A stretch of 64,000 nucleotides of DNA. Source: UBA6522 sp965205045. Lineage in GTDB: Bacteria; Pseudomonadota; Gammaproteobacteria; Steroidobacterales; Rariloculaceae. A program made the translations under genes and the position numbers. Positions 38,686 to 47,786 of this stretch are shown one piece after another (position 1 is the first letter of the stretch; the number at the start of each line of letters is the position of its first letter). The notes under the pieces were generated by a model. The model saw only the letters and a list, made by a program, of their open reading frames with translations, made no database searches and was not told the origin of the DNA. The stretch covers positions 496,001 to 560,000 of the forward strand of contig OZ242031.1 of assembly GCA_965205045.1 (NCBI GenBank), in the 5' to 3' direction.

Positions 38686-41600
38686 TCACCCGCCACGCAC
38701 CCATCCCACACCGAACAGAAGTATTCCGAACGCACCCAGCATCAGCCAAAGCAGGGGAAAGGCGGCGGCAGGCTCAAACGGCTCAAGCTCAACCTCCTCC
38801 ATCACCTGTCCGGTCACGGTGGGTGGTTCGCCCGCGCCCGGCGCAGCACCAACGGAGGCTTCAACCGCCTGCGCAATGGCGGCCGTGTAGCCCGCCAACA
38901 AGGGTGCGGCATCCAGCGCCGTTCCGAGCGCTTGTCCCACAAACTCCGTCATCGCCTGATTGCGGCACTGGTTGGGCTCGCAGGCAGGTCCGTGATCGAT
39001 GACGCTGTGGGTGAGGCGGCGCGCAATCTGGGCGAGCTCCTCAGCCGTCGCCTCCCAATCCCCACGCTGGGCGGCCCCAAGCAGGTTCGTCAGCAGCATT
39101 TGGTGCGCAAACGGATTATGGCGGTCGAAGAAGGCGTCCATGTCCAGATCGAACACGTCGTCCACGAAGACCGCCTTGACCTCCGACCAGTCGGCGCTCG
39201 CGACCATTTCCGTGGCGGTCGAATCCCACAAGTCCAGATGATCGGTGAGGAACATGAAGTTGCGCGCCCCGTCGTAGCCGTGCGCCTGGTTCTCCATCAG
39301 CCATCGCGGGTTGAAGTAACGCGCGCGCAGCTCCGTCTGGAGCGCGGCCGCGGCTCGCTCGATGCGGGGATCGTCGAGATCGCGCAGGTTGGAGATGTAG
39401 AGATCCGAATCCTCTCCCGTCAGCGCCTTGCTGGCGAGATTGAGCCCGCCCAGAAAGGCCGCCGTCATCGGATGATCGAGCAGGCCGTTCACGTCGGAGT
39501 TGCGCGGCAGCGTGGCGGCGTCCATTCGCTCCAGGTTGCTTTCGTAGGCCGGGCGGGAATACTCGCCGTACAGCCCGCCGCCATAGGCGTGGCCCATGCG
39601 CCGCGTATAGAGATCGGCCATGCGCGCCGTATCGCCGCGCTGGTCGCCGGACTTCGCGAGAAACTGAATGCTGGGCGAATACGCGCCCGGCGCGGAGGAG
39701 AATACGCGCGCGGTCGCCAACTGGCGGGCGAGACCGTCCGTCTCCCCGGCGTCGATCAGGTCCTCGGCGATTTCTTCCGAGGCCAACCGCACCGGATTGT
39801 CGGCTTCGGGACTGACCGCAGCCAGACGCGTTGCCGCGGTCATGAGATCGGCCTTTTCCGGAAAATGATCGCGATAGACGCCGCTCATCTGTACCAGCAC
39901 ATCGACACGCGGGCGGCCCAGCTCTTCGCGGGGAATCAGCTCGACCCCGGTCACTTCGCCGCGCCAGTTTCGCGTCACCCGCGTTCCCAGCAAGTGCAGG
40001 ATCTGGGCTTCCGTGACGCCATAGTCCTTGGTGATGCCGGTGGACCACACCACAAAGGCCAGCGTGTCGGGATAGACGCCGCCATTCTCCTCGCGATGCG
40101 CCGCGATGAGCGCTTCGGCCTGACGCACACCGATGTCTTCGGCCTCGACCGTGGGCAGCATGCGCGGATCGACCATGTAGATCGCCCGTCCCGCCGGCAG
40201 AACGTCCGGCCGGCGATAGGGTTCGCCCATCGGCCCGGGCTCGATCCAGTGCCCTTCGAGCGCCTCCATGACGCTTTCCACCTCGCGCGGGGCGGTGTGG
40301 AGAAGCGCCGCGAATTCGTTCGCGCGGGCGAGCGCGGCCAGGCTGTCCGGCGAGACGCGGCCAAAACGCGCCTCCAGCGTCGCAAGCGGTGAGGCCCCCT
40401 CCAGCACGGCCCCGACCAGTTCTCGGGCTTCGTCCCTCGCCTCCACGCCGCCAAGGACCTCCAGCGGCTCCTTGAGATCGGCGCCAAGCATGCCAGCCAC
40501 CATCGCAGCCAAAATATCCCCCTGGGGCGCCTGGCCAAGGATCTTGCCTCCCCACGGTGCGTTCGCGCGCTCCAGATCGCCGAAATGACCATCGAGCGCA
40601 GCCAGCAGTTCTTCCATGGGAGCGGACGACACGTCGATGTCGATCAGCGCCCGGTTCACCCCGGCTGCGACGACGCTCTCGCGAATGGTCGGCGCCATCG
40701 CTTCACGGGCGGCACTGTCGGCTGCGGAGCGGTACCGGGCCACCATGCCCCTCAGCTCCGCCAGGTTGAGGTGGGCGTCGCTCGGCGTGACGACGTTGTA
40801 CCAGCCGGGCGTCGCGGCCATGGCCTTGCGCCGGTTGCCAATGCCTCCGGCGGCGCCGAGACGTTCGGGGTGAATGTGCGGCATACCGCCCACCATCAAC
40901 CCGATGGCGTCATCGGCGAGCGGTCCCTCGCTCTTGCCGAGCTGCAGCGTGATGTTGGTGAACAGGCTGATCCAGGCGTGCGCGCCCCACTCCCTCTGCA
41001 GCCAGAGGAAAAAGGCGAGGTATTGATGATGGGGAGGCAGCGCGTTGGTCGAAAGGAGCACCTGTTCATTCTCCAGGTAGCCCCACATCGGATTCGGCGC
41101 GACCAGGATGTTCCCGAACTCGACTTTCGGAATGACGATCATTCGCTCGCCGTCTCCGGCCACATGCACCATGACCTCCCCTGGCGGCGGGCCCCACATC
41201 TCCTCGATCAGGGCGCGCAGGCTGGCGGGAATCTCCCCGTACCATTCCCGGTACTGCTCCTCGGGTATGAGAGCCACCCGATCGGACTCGACGCGTCTGG
41301 CCAGCTCCCCGGGAGCCCAGCCGCCGACGTTGGAGGCCTCGCGCGCCATGAGGTTGGCGAACCCCTCGTAATCCGGGATTTCGCTGTCGCCGACGTCATA
41401 TCCGCGCGCGCGCAGGGTCGGCAGAAAGGACGCGAGCGTGCCGGGCACATCCAGGAAATCGTCCGGGTCGCCGCCCACATCGGACTTGCCGCCGGCCTCG
41501 CTCCAGAAGGTGAGCACGAGACGCTTGTCGGCGTTCTCCATGCGCTTGAGCGTCGCCCAGCCGAGGGCACGCTCCACCCGCCATTCGACCTGTTCCGGCA

Positions 41601-42660
41601 TCGTTTCGCGACGGCGCGGAACCGAAGCGGGGATGTTCGCCGCAACCACCATGGGCTCGAATACGCCTTCGATCTCATGGGCGACGATGCGCGGTTTCAT
41701 TCCGGGCGACAGGCCGCCCGGCGATTCGCGGTAGTCCTCCGCGGTCCCGGAGTAGAAGTCGAGCGCCGAAAGCATCGGCACGCCCAGCCTGCGCGCCTGG
41801 TCGACGCCGGCTTCCAGGTCGGTGATGTCGAGGTGTTCTCCCGTGAACAGAACCACATCGACGAGGGGCTCTCCATCGCGAGTGAGCGGCGTCAGGTCCG
41901 TGGCGCGCACAAACAGCAGGGCAAAGGCATTGTGTCCCCGGCGCTCGGTTGCCCCGATCAGCGCGTCGACATAGTTGGTTGTCTGTCTCTGGTAGTCGGA
42001 GCGGTGAGAAACAACGCCTACGGTCAGGGCGTCGGGGTCGTACCGGTAACCCTCTTCGCGCCCGGCGTACCAGTCAAGCAGCGCTTCGGTATCGTCGAAC
42101 AATGCGTCGGCGTCGGGATGATAAAGGCCGATGCGGGGATACTCGACCGGTGGCGCCACGGCGCCCGGGCCCGGCATGGGGCGGCCCAACACGTTCACTG
42201 CCAGATAGGCGGCGAGGGCCCGGTCGTTCTCCACGGAGCGGTTACCCCAGTAGAGCGCGACGTCGGCGTGCTCATCCAGCGACACGTTGCCGAACGCCGC
42301 GCCTTGTGGATTGAGGACCAACAGCCGGGTGCTTTCGCGGGCGTCGGCGATCTCCGCCTCGGTCAGTGGCGTGGAGTCGGCCCCTTCGACGAAAACAAGG
42401 TCATACTCGCCCAGATCGACGTCGTCGCCATAGACCGGATTGTTCGCTCCCGGCGCATACTCATCGATGACCAGCAAACCATCCCAGCTTTCCGCCGCGA
42501 GTCGCATTTGTCCCGACTCGTGGGAGCCGGCGCCTTCGTGAAACATCGCAACAAGCGCGGGCGCCCCGGCTTCGTCCTGCGCTGCAGCAGGGTTGACTGC
42601 GGCGGTGCCCGCAAGGACCGTGAACAACGCCGGGAGTACAGATAAACGATCATGAATCAT
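38686..42660 (-). CDS. CobN-like chelatase with signal peptide and C-terminal membrane anchor
   Basis: 1324 residues matching the CobN/magnesium-chelatase large-subunit family throughout (YHPDADALFDDTEALLDWY, VLFTGEHLD, PNPMWGYLENEQVLLSTNALPPHHQYLAFFLWLQ, GTRVTRNWRGEVTGVELIPREELGRPRVDVLVQMSGVYRDHFP). Unlike cytoplasmic CobN it has an export signal (first ~28 residues, ending PAAAQ) and a C-terminal helix (about 1300-1320), so it should face the periplasm, membrane-tethered. ATG overlaps the DUF2149 stop (ATGA). The upstream genes encode a TonB receptor, an ExbB-like channel and DUF2149. In Bacteroidetes hmu loci a similar CobN-like protein (HmuS) is associated with haem use and reported as a demetallating chelatase. 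Metal and direction here are inferred; no cobalamin synthesis gene is nearby. Confidence 0.85.
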   Translation of the reverse strand: MIHDRLSVLPALFTVLAGTAAVNPAAAQDEAGAPALVAMFHEGAGSHESGQMRLAAESWDGLLVIDEYAPGANNPVYGDDVDLGEYDLVFVEGADSTPLTEAEIADARESTRLLVLNPQGAAFGNVSLDEHADVALYWGNRSVENDRALAAYLAVNVLGRPMPGPGAVAPPVEYPRIGLYHPDADALFDDTEALLDWYAGREEGYRYDPDALTVGVVSHRSDYQRQTTNYVDALIGATERRGHNAFALLFVRATDLTPLTRDGEPLVDVVLFTGEHLDITDLEAGVDQARRLGVPMLSALDFYSGTAEDYRESPGGLSPGMKPRIVAHEIEGVFEPMVVAANIPASVPRRRETMPEQVEWRVERALGWATLKRMENADKRLVLTFWSEAGGKSDVGGDPDDFLDVPGTLASFLPTLRARGYDVGDSEIPDYEGFANLMAREASNVGGWAPGELARRVESDRVALIPEEQYREWYGEIPASLRALIEEMWGPPPGEVMVHVAGDGERMIVIPKVEFGNILVAPNPMWGYLENEQVLLSTNALPPHHQYLAFFLWLQREWGAHAWISLFTNITLQLGKSEGPLADDAIGLMVGGMPHIHPERLGAAGGIGNRRKAMAATPGWYNVVTPSDAHLNLAELRGMVARYRSAADSAAREAMAPTIRESVVAAGVNRALIDIDVSSAPMEELLAALDGHFGDLERANAPWGGKILGQAPQGDILAAMVAGMLGADLKEPLEVLGGVEARDEARELVGAVLEGASPLATLEARFGRVSPDSLAALARANEFAALLHTAPREVESVMEALEGHWIEPGPMGEPYRRPDVLPAGRAIYMVDPRMLPTVEAEDIGVRQAEALIAAHREENGGVYPDTLAFVVWSTGITKDYGVTEAQILHLLGTRVTRNWRGEVTGVELIPREELGRPRVDVLVQMSGVYRDHFPEKADLMTAATRLAAVSPEADNPVRLASEEIAEDLIDAGETDGLARQLATARVFSSAPGAYSPSIQFLAKSGDQRGDTARMADLYTRRMGHAYGGGLYGEYSRPAYESNLERMDAATLPRNSDVNGLLDHPMTAAFLGGLNLASKALTGEDSDLYISNLRDLDDPRIERAAAALQTELRARYFNPRWLMENQAHGYDGARNFMFLTDHLDLWDSTATEMVASADWSEVKAVFVDDVFDLDMDAFFDRHNPFAHQMLLTNLLGAAQRGDWEATAEELAQIARRLTHSVIDHGPACEPNQCRNQAMTEFVGQALGTALDAAPLLAGYTAAIAQAVEASVGAAPGAGEPPTVTGQVMEEVELEPFEPAAAFPLLWLMLGAFGILLFGVGWVRGG

Positions 42661-43031
42661 GGTGCTTCCTCGGGATCGGGATCGATCCGCTCGGGGACGT
42701 AGACCACCTGTCCGTTCGCGAGCTCGTACGCCACGCCGAGACGCACGCCCTGACCGGACAGGGTCTGGTCGGTCACCCTCTGAACTTTGATTTCTTCGAA
42801 CTCCTTGGAGATGATTTCCATGGTCCCATCGGCGCGGTACTGGACGATGGTCATGTTGCTCTCCGGGTTGAGAAGCTCGCTTGCCGAAAACAGCGTGAAC
42901 AGGGCGATCAGCAGCGCGACGATGAAGGCCACGCTCACGTCGAACAGATTCGCCGCACCGGCGAGCGGGTCCTCGACCTCGCCGGGTTGTGTCCCGCGCG
43001 CACTGAGGCGGTGGCGCTGCACGAACCGCAC
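42657..43031 (-). CDS. DUF2149 membrane protein
   Basis: 124 residues if started at GTG 43031, nine bases after GGAAGGG; a TTG at 43040 overlapping the ExbB-like stop is also in frame. It has PLAGAANLFDVSVAFIVALLIALFTLF (one membrane helix, about 37-57), an outer segment NPESNMTIVQYR, then a soluble tail. DUF2149 proteins typically stand next to CobN-like chelatase and ExbB-like genes and may replace ExbD/TolR as the channel partner. The gene lies between exactly these two here and is coupled to both by overlap or a few bases. Confidence 0.85.
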   Translation of the reverse strand: MRFVQRHRLSARGTQPGEVEDPLAGAANLFDVSVAFIVALLIALFTLFSASELLNPESNMTIVQYRADGTMEIISKEFEEIKVQRVTDQTLSGQGVRLGVAYELANGQVVYVPERIDPDPEEAP

Positions 43032-43036
43032 GGGGA

Positions 43037-43603
43037 TCAACCCTTCCCGTGCGCGGAGGAGCCGCGCAGCAGCTCCTCCGCCCGGAATGCCAGGGCCTGG
43101 ATGTCGGCGCGCACCCAGGACTCGCGAACGCCGGCCACGAGATACGCGACGACGCTCACGGCCAGGCCGATGACGGTGGCCGCAAAGGCGGTGACCAGAT
43201 TGCTCGCCAGGGATGGCAGATTCCCCTCCGCCAACCCCTGCAGCGCATAGGCCATGGGAATCAGCGTGCCCATCAGCCCCAGCGCAGGGCCGACGCGCAC
43301 CACCGGGCGCAACTGAGCAACCGGACGCCACAGGCGCCTCTCTTCATCCTGAAGCGCGCGTTCCAGGCGCAGGTCCATGGCTTCCCCGGACCCGTGCGCA
43401 TCGGTCGCGACCTTCTCCAGACGCGCCAGACCGCGCGCCCGCCGCACCCGCTTGCCGAATACGGTGTCGACAAACTCGCGGGCGAACTCCCCGAGCACGA
43501 CAATCATCAGTGCCGCAACCAACAGCAGGCCAAGCAGGACCGGCCACATGAGAACCCCGGAAACCAGGTGCAGAACTTCCCGTATCTGGTCAATCGCCGT
43601 CAC
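43037..43603 (-). CDS. ExbB/TolQ/MotA-family proton channel subunit
   Basis: 188 residues with three membrane helices (about 15-37, 100-125, 135-155). The family core VRVGPALGLMGTLIPMAYALQGLAEGN...LASNLVTAFAATVIGLAVSVVAYLV is clear, with the conserved Thr/Gly pattern that forms the ion path. It should use the proton gradient to power another protein, here probably the receptor encoded 12 bp upstream or the CobN-like protein. A separate ExbD is absent; DUF2149 follows and may fill that place. Confidence 0.88.
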   Translation of the reverse strand: MTAIDQIREVLHLVSGVLMWPVLLGLLLVAALMIVVLGEFAREFVDTVFGKRVRRARGLARLEKVATDAHGSGEAMDLRLERALQDEERRLWRPVAQLRPVVRVGPALGLMGTLIPMAYALQGLAEGNLPSLASNLVTAFAATVIGLAVSVVAYLVAGVRESWVRADIQALAFRAEELLRGSSAHGKG

Positions 43604-43615
43604 GACATGCTCCCA

Positions 43616-45781
43616 TCAGAACCCGTACTGATAGGCCACATAGTAGGAACGCCCGGCGAACGGATAATCGCCCTTCTCGAAGTAATACTCGTCTTCCAGG
43701 TTATCGACCTGAAGCGAGAGCCCATGCTCGGGCGCGAGATTCCAGCGCGCATAGAGATCGAACACGACAAAGTCCGGATATTCCCACATCCCGCCGGCGC
43801 CGCCGGTGAAGACGCGGCCGCGGCTCCAGTCGTTGTCGAACATCTCGCTCACATGCCGGCCATTCAGCCGCACCGCGAAGCGCTCGTCACCGTAGCCGAC
43901 CGAGAAGTTCAGCTTGAACTTGGCGACGTTGTGAATCGGAATCGCGCCGGAGGCCAATTCGTTCTCGCGGGTGAAATAGTTCGTGGCTGTGACATCGCCC
44001 GTCCACGCGCCCGGTTGGCCGCCCCCCAGGGCGCCGAGGTCGAATTGCGCGGTTGCTTCCAGCCCCTCGGCGAGCGAGCCGAGCGCGTTGACGTAGGTGG
44101 CCTCCCATAATGTGGGAGTGTTGGTGGTGATGACCCTTTGCTCGCGGTTTTTGACATCGAGACGGAAATAGGTCACGTCCAGGCCGACCGGGTAGGATTC
44201 ATAGCCGAACCCGATGTCGAAGCTGAGGCTTTCTTCGGGGCGCAGATCGGGATTCCCACGCGTGATGCGCAGTTGTTCGCCGACGAGATCCTCGTAATAG
44301 CCGGCAACCCGGTTCGCATCGGGGGCGATGAAGCCGGTGCCGAGGCTGGCGTGCACGCGATAGGGGCTGTCGGCGTTGGGACGATAGACGGCGCTCAGAC
44401 GCGGATTGAAGACGTTGAAGGAAGAAGTGCCGGGCTTGACGTCGTCGCGGAACGGCGTTTCCTGCAGTTCCGACTCGATTACGTCGTAGCGGCCGCCGAC
44501 GCTCACGATGAGGCGGTCATCGAGCAGCCATGCCGTCATATCGGCGAAAACGCCTGTATTGCGCCGGTTGAAATAGGGTGTGAAGGAGCCCCTCTGCGCG
44601 CCCGACGAGCTGTACGACTGGGTTTCGTTGTCGGCCCTGCCCCAGTCCAGACCGACAATGACGTCGAACGCATCGTTGATTTGCCAGTGGTCCTGAAGCT
44701 GCACGCCGCGAAAGTACGTGTCCCGCGCGCTGCCTCTGTAGGGCGTGCCGCCGGCCGGCTTCCTGATGTACGTATAGTCTTCGTGAGTGGTGTAGGCAAG
44801 CGCCATCAGGCTGTGATCGCCGACCTGTCCGGTCAGGGAGAAGTCTCCGCCGAAATTGCTCTCGACCTTGTCGGACTGGCTGAGCACCCCGGCTGATTCG
44901 GCGCCCGGCGTCTGCAGATCGATCCCGTCGTAGCCGAGGAAACGCAGTTGCGCCTCCCAGTCGGGCGACAGCTCGACGGCGCCCCGCGCGAAGTAGGAGC
45001 GGATGTTGTAGCGGGTGTTGTCGCGTTCGGCGCCATGGCCCTGCACGAAATTGCCGAACGTTGCGCCGCCCTTGCCAAGCCTGTAGTTGTCGCCTTGCTC
45101 CCGCTGGAGCACACCCAGATCGAAGTTGAAGCGGTCATTGAGCGCGCCGCCGACGTTGCCTGCAAGCTCCAGCGTGTCGAAGCTGCCGAAGCGCGCCGAC
45201 ACGCTGCCTTCCATGTCGCCCTCGCGCTTGCGGGTGATGACATTCACCACACCGCCCATCACGGAGGGACCGTAGACAGCGGAGGCCGAGCCCTTGAGAA
45301 TCTCCACGCGCTCCACGCCGGCCCGCGAGATGTTGGCTAGGCTCGTGGCGCCGGAGGGGCGGCCATCCACCAGCACGAGCACGCGCTGGTTGACGCCGGA
45401 GAATTGTGGGCGGAAACCGCGCAGGCCGACGCCTGACAACCCGCCCGGATACTCGATCACATCGACCGACGCGTTCTTCTTGATGATGTCGGTGAGAAAC
45501 GCGCCGCTCGTCGTCTCGAAGGCGGCCGCGTCGATCACCTCCATGGAGGCTGCGATATCGCTCAGCGACTGTTCGCGGCGGGACGCGGTCACGACAATGG
45601 TCTCGATGCGGTCGCTATCGCCGGAAGCGTCCGGGGTTGTGTCAGTCGACTGGGTGAAGGCCGCGTGCGGCCAGACGAAAGAGCCGAGCACGGCCATGAT
45701 CAGCGGTGTACGCAGGCGTTTGTCATCCACCAGCCTGTTGAACAGGCACGACAAGGCCCGATAGAGAGCATAGAGGTTCAT
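43616..45781 (-). CDS. TonB-dependent outer-membrane receptor
   Basis: 721 residues from ATG at 45781, with AGGAG eight bases upstream; the frame extends nine codons further but without such a site. Long signal region (through AAFTQS), TonB box IETIVVTASRRE near 62-73, plug domain with GVGLRGFRPQFSGVNQRVLVLVDGRP and YGPSVMGGVVNVITRK, then a barrel ending in Phe (YVAYQYGF). The plug motifs resemble receptors for haem, cobalamin and iron complexes; the adjacent CobN-like gene makes a tetrapyrrole the likely ligand. Heads or nearly heads the operon with the ExbB-like, DUF2149 and CobN-like genes. Confidence 0.92.
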   Translation of the reverse strand: MNLYALYRALSCLFNRLVDDKRLRTPLIMAVLGSFVWPHAAFTQSTDTTPDASGDSDRIETIVVTASRREQSLSDIAASMEVIDAAAFETTSGAFLTDIIKKNASVDVIEYPGGLSGVGLRGFRPQFSGVNQRVLVLVDGRPSGATSLANISRAGVERVEILKGSASAVYGPSVMGGVVNVITRKREGDMEGSVSARFGSFDTLELAGNVGGALNDRFNFDLGVLQREQGDNYRLGKGGATFGNFVQGHGAERDNTRYNIRSYFARGAVELSPDWEAQLRFLGYDGIDLQTPGAESAGVLSQSDKVESNFGGDFSLTGQVGDHSLMALAYTTHEDYTYIRKPAGGTPYRGSARDTYFRGVQLQDHWQINDAFDVIVGLDWGRADNETQSYSSSGAQRGSFTPYFNRRNTGVFADMTAWLLDDRLIVSVGGRYDVIESELQETPFRDDVKPGTSSFNVFNPRLSAVYRPNADSPYRVHASLGTGFIAPDANRVAGYYEDLVGEQLRITRGNPDLRPEESLSFDIGFGYESYPVGLDVTYFRLDVKNREQRVITTNTPTLWEATYVNALGSLAEGLEATAQFDLGALGGGQPGAWTGDVTATNYFTRENELASGAIPIHNVAKFKLNFSVGYGDERFAVRLNGRHVSEMFDNDWSRGRVFTGGAGGMWEYPDFVVFDLYARWNLAPEHGLSLQVDNLEDEYYFEKGDYPFAGRSYYVAYQYGF

Positions 45782-45892
45782 TGGAGCACTCCTGAAGTTC
45801 AAGCGCACTCGCGCAATACACGGAAAGGCGCGAGCGCAGGATCCGAATTCGTATTTGTATCGATTCGTCAGGGGACGCCTGACGCGGATGAA

Positions 45893-46189
45893 CTAGCAGG
45901 CAGGAGGTGCTCGGGCGTTGGCGGTCTGGCAAGGGTCGAAGCCAGGCCAGGTCGGTTCAGTGGGGACAAGTGAATGGGCCAGACAGGGGGATATCGAACA
46001 CCGCGACGAGTAGGCGCCGACGCCGTCCATGCCGGAGACGGTGTGGCAAACCAGGCACTCCGCCGCTTCCGCGTGGGAGTCGGCGTGCGAGTGGTCGTGC
46101 GCCGCCGCGTGGAGTTGCCCGGCCAGCGCAAGGAGCAGGACCAGCCATATGGCGGGTCGACCGATGCGGTTTCTGAACCGAGTAAGCAT
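45893..46189 (-). CDS. Small secreted His-rich protein
   Basis: 98 residues from ATG at 46189; an ATG at 46213 adds eight residues. Signal peptide (RPAIWLVLLLALAGQLHA), then AAHDHSHADSHAEAAECLVCHT with six His and a CxxCH motif, and two more Cys further on. The His cluster suggests metal or haem binding; CLVCH could attach haem c or bind zinc. Resembles small DUF2946-like proteins near metal-uptake genes, but the match is not certain. It lies 111 bp upstream of the receptor on the same strand and could be its periplasmic or extracellular partner. Confidence 0.62.
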   Translation of the reverse strand: MLTRFRNRIGRPAIWLVLLLALAGQLHAAAHDHSHADSHAEAAECLVCHTVSGMDGVGAYSSRCSISPCLAHSLVPTEPTWPGFDPCQTANARAPPAC

Positions 46190-46233
46190 CACTGGCAATT
46201 CCGGGGCAGCCATCCCTTGTCCGCAAGCGAGCC

Positions 46234-46264
46234 ACTATAGCAGGGTTTTGGAAGCCATTGCCAA
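46234..46264 (-). promoter_or_regulatory. Possible promoter of the His-rich gene and uptake operon
   Basis: Minus strand TTGGCA, 19-bp spacer, TATAGT, about 45 bases before the chosen start. The spacer is long, so this is tentative. No clear Fur or Zur palindrome was seen. Confidence 0.35.
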
Positions 46265-46481
46265 ATCCGGTGCACGGTTTGCTACCGACTTGGGTATTAT
46301 CCATTCGCCAATGTTCAGTGCGCGCCCAGCTTCCCTGCCGGCCGTTTCGCTCGGCCTGCGCGCCGGGCCGCTGGCGGCGCAGCAGTTGCGTCGATTCGGC
46401 TGCGTGAAGCTGGCGATTTCGTGTATTCTGCCGCATGATGACAGGCTTCTCCTGAGCAACATCGCCGAGGCGGCACATCCG

Positions 46482-47768
46482 ATGCGCATCGATAGGCTCA
46501 AGGTCTTGAACTTCAAGAAATTCGACGAGGCAACGTTCGAATTTCATCGGCGGTTCACGCTGCTGGTGGGCGACAATGCCGCCGGAAAAACTGCGATTCT
46601 GGACGCGCTCCGAATTGGCGTAGGTTCATATCTGCTCGGTATTCCCGCGTCCCCGGCACCTTCGATCAAGCGGGAATATGTGCGCAGGGAGGTTCGCCGA
46701 AACGGTGAATTTTCCACGTTTGAACCGGTCACCCCCTGCGAAGTCCACTGCAATGGACGCGTACATGGCTCGGATGTTTCCTGGAATCGAAAATTGTCGT
46801 CGCTCTCGGGACGAACGAACCGCGTCGGGGCTCGGCAACTTGTACGCTGCGTTGACAACCACTTCCGGGAAGACAATTCGCGAACGAATTTGCCGCTCAT
46901 TGTTTCATACGGCACTGGGCGTCTGTGGATCGAGCCGAGAACAACCAAGCAAGTGCGCTCCGCAGTGCGCAAGCCGTTGGGAAAACTGTCCCGCCATGAG
47001 GCCTATCGCGGCTGCCTTGAGCCAGCCGTGTCGTCTGAATTGCTGCGCCGCTGGATCAAGAAGATGGCGCTCATTGCGGTCCACGAAAGAAAGTCCCTCG
47101 GGAGCCTCAATGCGGTCTACTCGGCTATTGTCGGCTGCGTGGAAGGTGTCGAACGGGCGCTATACGACTTCGACCTTGACGATATCGCCCTCGATTTCAG
47201 CGGTAGAGAACGCTATCCGTTCGGTTACCTGAGCGACGGGCAAAGGACCATGGCCGCGCTCGCCGCCGACATCGCTATGCGATGCGTTCAGTTGAACCCG
47301 CATCTGACCGGGGACGCGCCCAACGAGACGGAAGGTGTCGCATTGATCGATGAGCTGGATCTGCACCTGCATCCAAATTGGCAGCGCATTGTCATACGCA
47401 ACCTGACCTCGCTCTTTCCGAAACTGCAGTTCGTCGCAACGACGCACTCGCCGTTCATCGTCCAGTCCCTCGACGGACAGGGGTTGGTCAACCTCAGCGA
47501 TGGAGGCGTTCTCGAGGAGCGGGCGGAACTGTACAGCATCGAGGACGTAGCGGAAGAAACCATGGGCGTGGATACCCCCCAACGGAGCAAGTTCTTCCTG
47601 GAGATGGAAGCTGCCGCGAAGCGCTATTACGAGCTACTCGACCAGTTGTGCGACGACCACCCCGACGTCGTAAGGGCAAAGGCCGAACTGGACCGGACCG
47701 AGGTGCGCTTTTCGGACAATCCAGCCTACGCCGCCTTCCTGAAGCTACATCGTTCGACCGCTGAATAG
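46482..47768 (+). CDS. ptuA: Septu ATPase PtuA
   Basis: 428 residues from ATG at 46482 (MRIDRLKVLNFKKF). ABC/SMC-type ATPase: Walker A LVGDNAAGKTAIL at 28-40, signature-type SDGQRTMAALAADIAMR near 246-262, Walker B VALIDELDLHLHP near 286-298 and the H-loop ATTHSPFIVQS near 322. In Septu, PtuA pairs with the HNH nuclease PtuB and the complex degrades phage DNA when cellular nucleotide cues change. The paired HNH gene is 18 bp downstream. ptuA opens the defence island and is divergent from the uptake operon. Other AAA-HNH pairs exist, but length, order and motifs fit type I Septu. Confidence 0.85.
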   Translation: MRIDRLKVLNFKKFDEATFEFHRRFTLLVGDNAAGKTAILDALRIGVGSYLLGIPASPAPSIKREYVRREVRRNGEFSTFEPVTPCEVHCNGRVHGSDVSWNRKLSSLSGRTNRVGARQLVRCVDNHFREDNSRTNLPLIVSYGTGRLWIEPRTTKQVRSAVRKPLGKLSRHEAYRGCLEPAVSSELLRRWIKKMALIAVHERKSLGSLNAVYSAIVGCVEGVERALYDFDLDDIALDFSGRERYPFGYLSDGQRTMAALAADIAMRCVQLNPHLTGDAPNETEGVALIDELDLHLHPNWQRIVIRNLTSLFPKLQFVATTHSPFIVQSLDGQGLVNLSDGGVLEERAELYSIEDVAEETMGVDTPQRSKFFLEMEAAAKRYYELLDQLCDDHPDVVRAKAELDRTEVRFSDNPAYAAFLKLHRSTAE

Positions 47769-47786
47769 TTCAAGGCCAAGCACGCA

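Noticed and set aside
40585..42645. 686-codon plus-strand frame
   Set aside because: Antisense to the CobN-like gene; no recognisable domain.
38686..42660. Cobalamin-synthesis CobN
   Set aside because: Export signal, membrane anchor and transport neighbours argue against the cytoplasmic biosynthetic enzyme.
46214..46481. Fur/Zur box or cobalamin riboswitch upstream of the uptake operon
   Set aside because: No convincing palindrome or B12-box-like sequence was found by eye.
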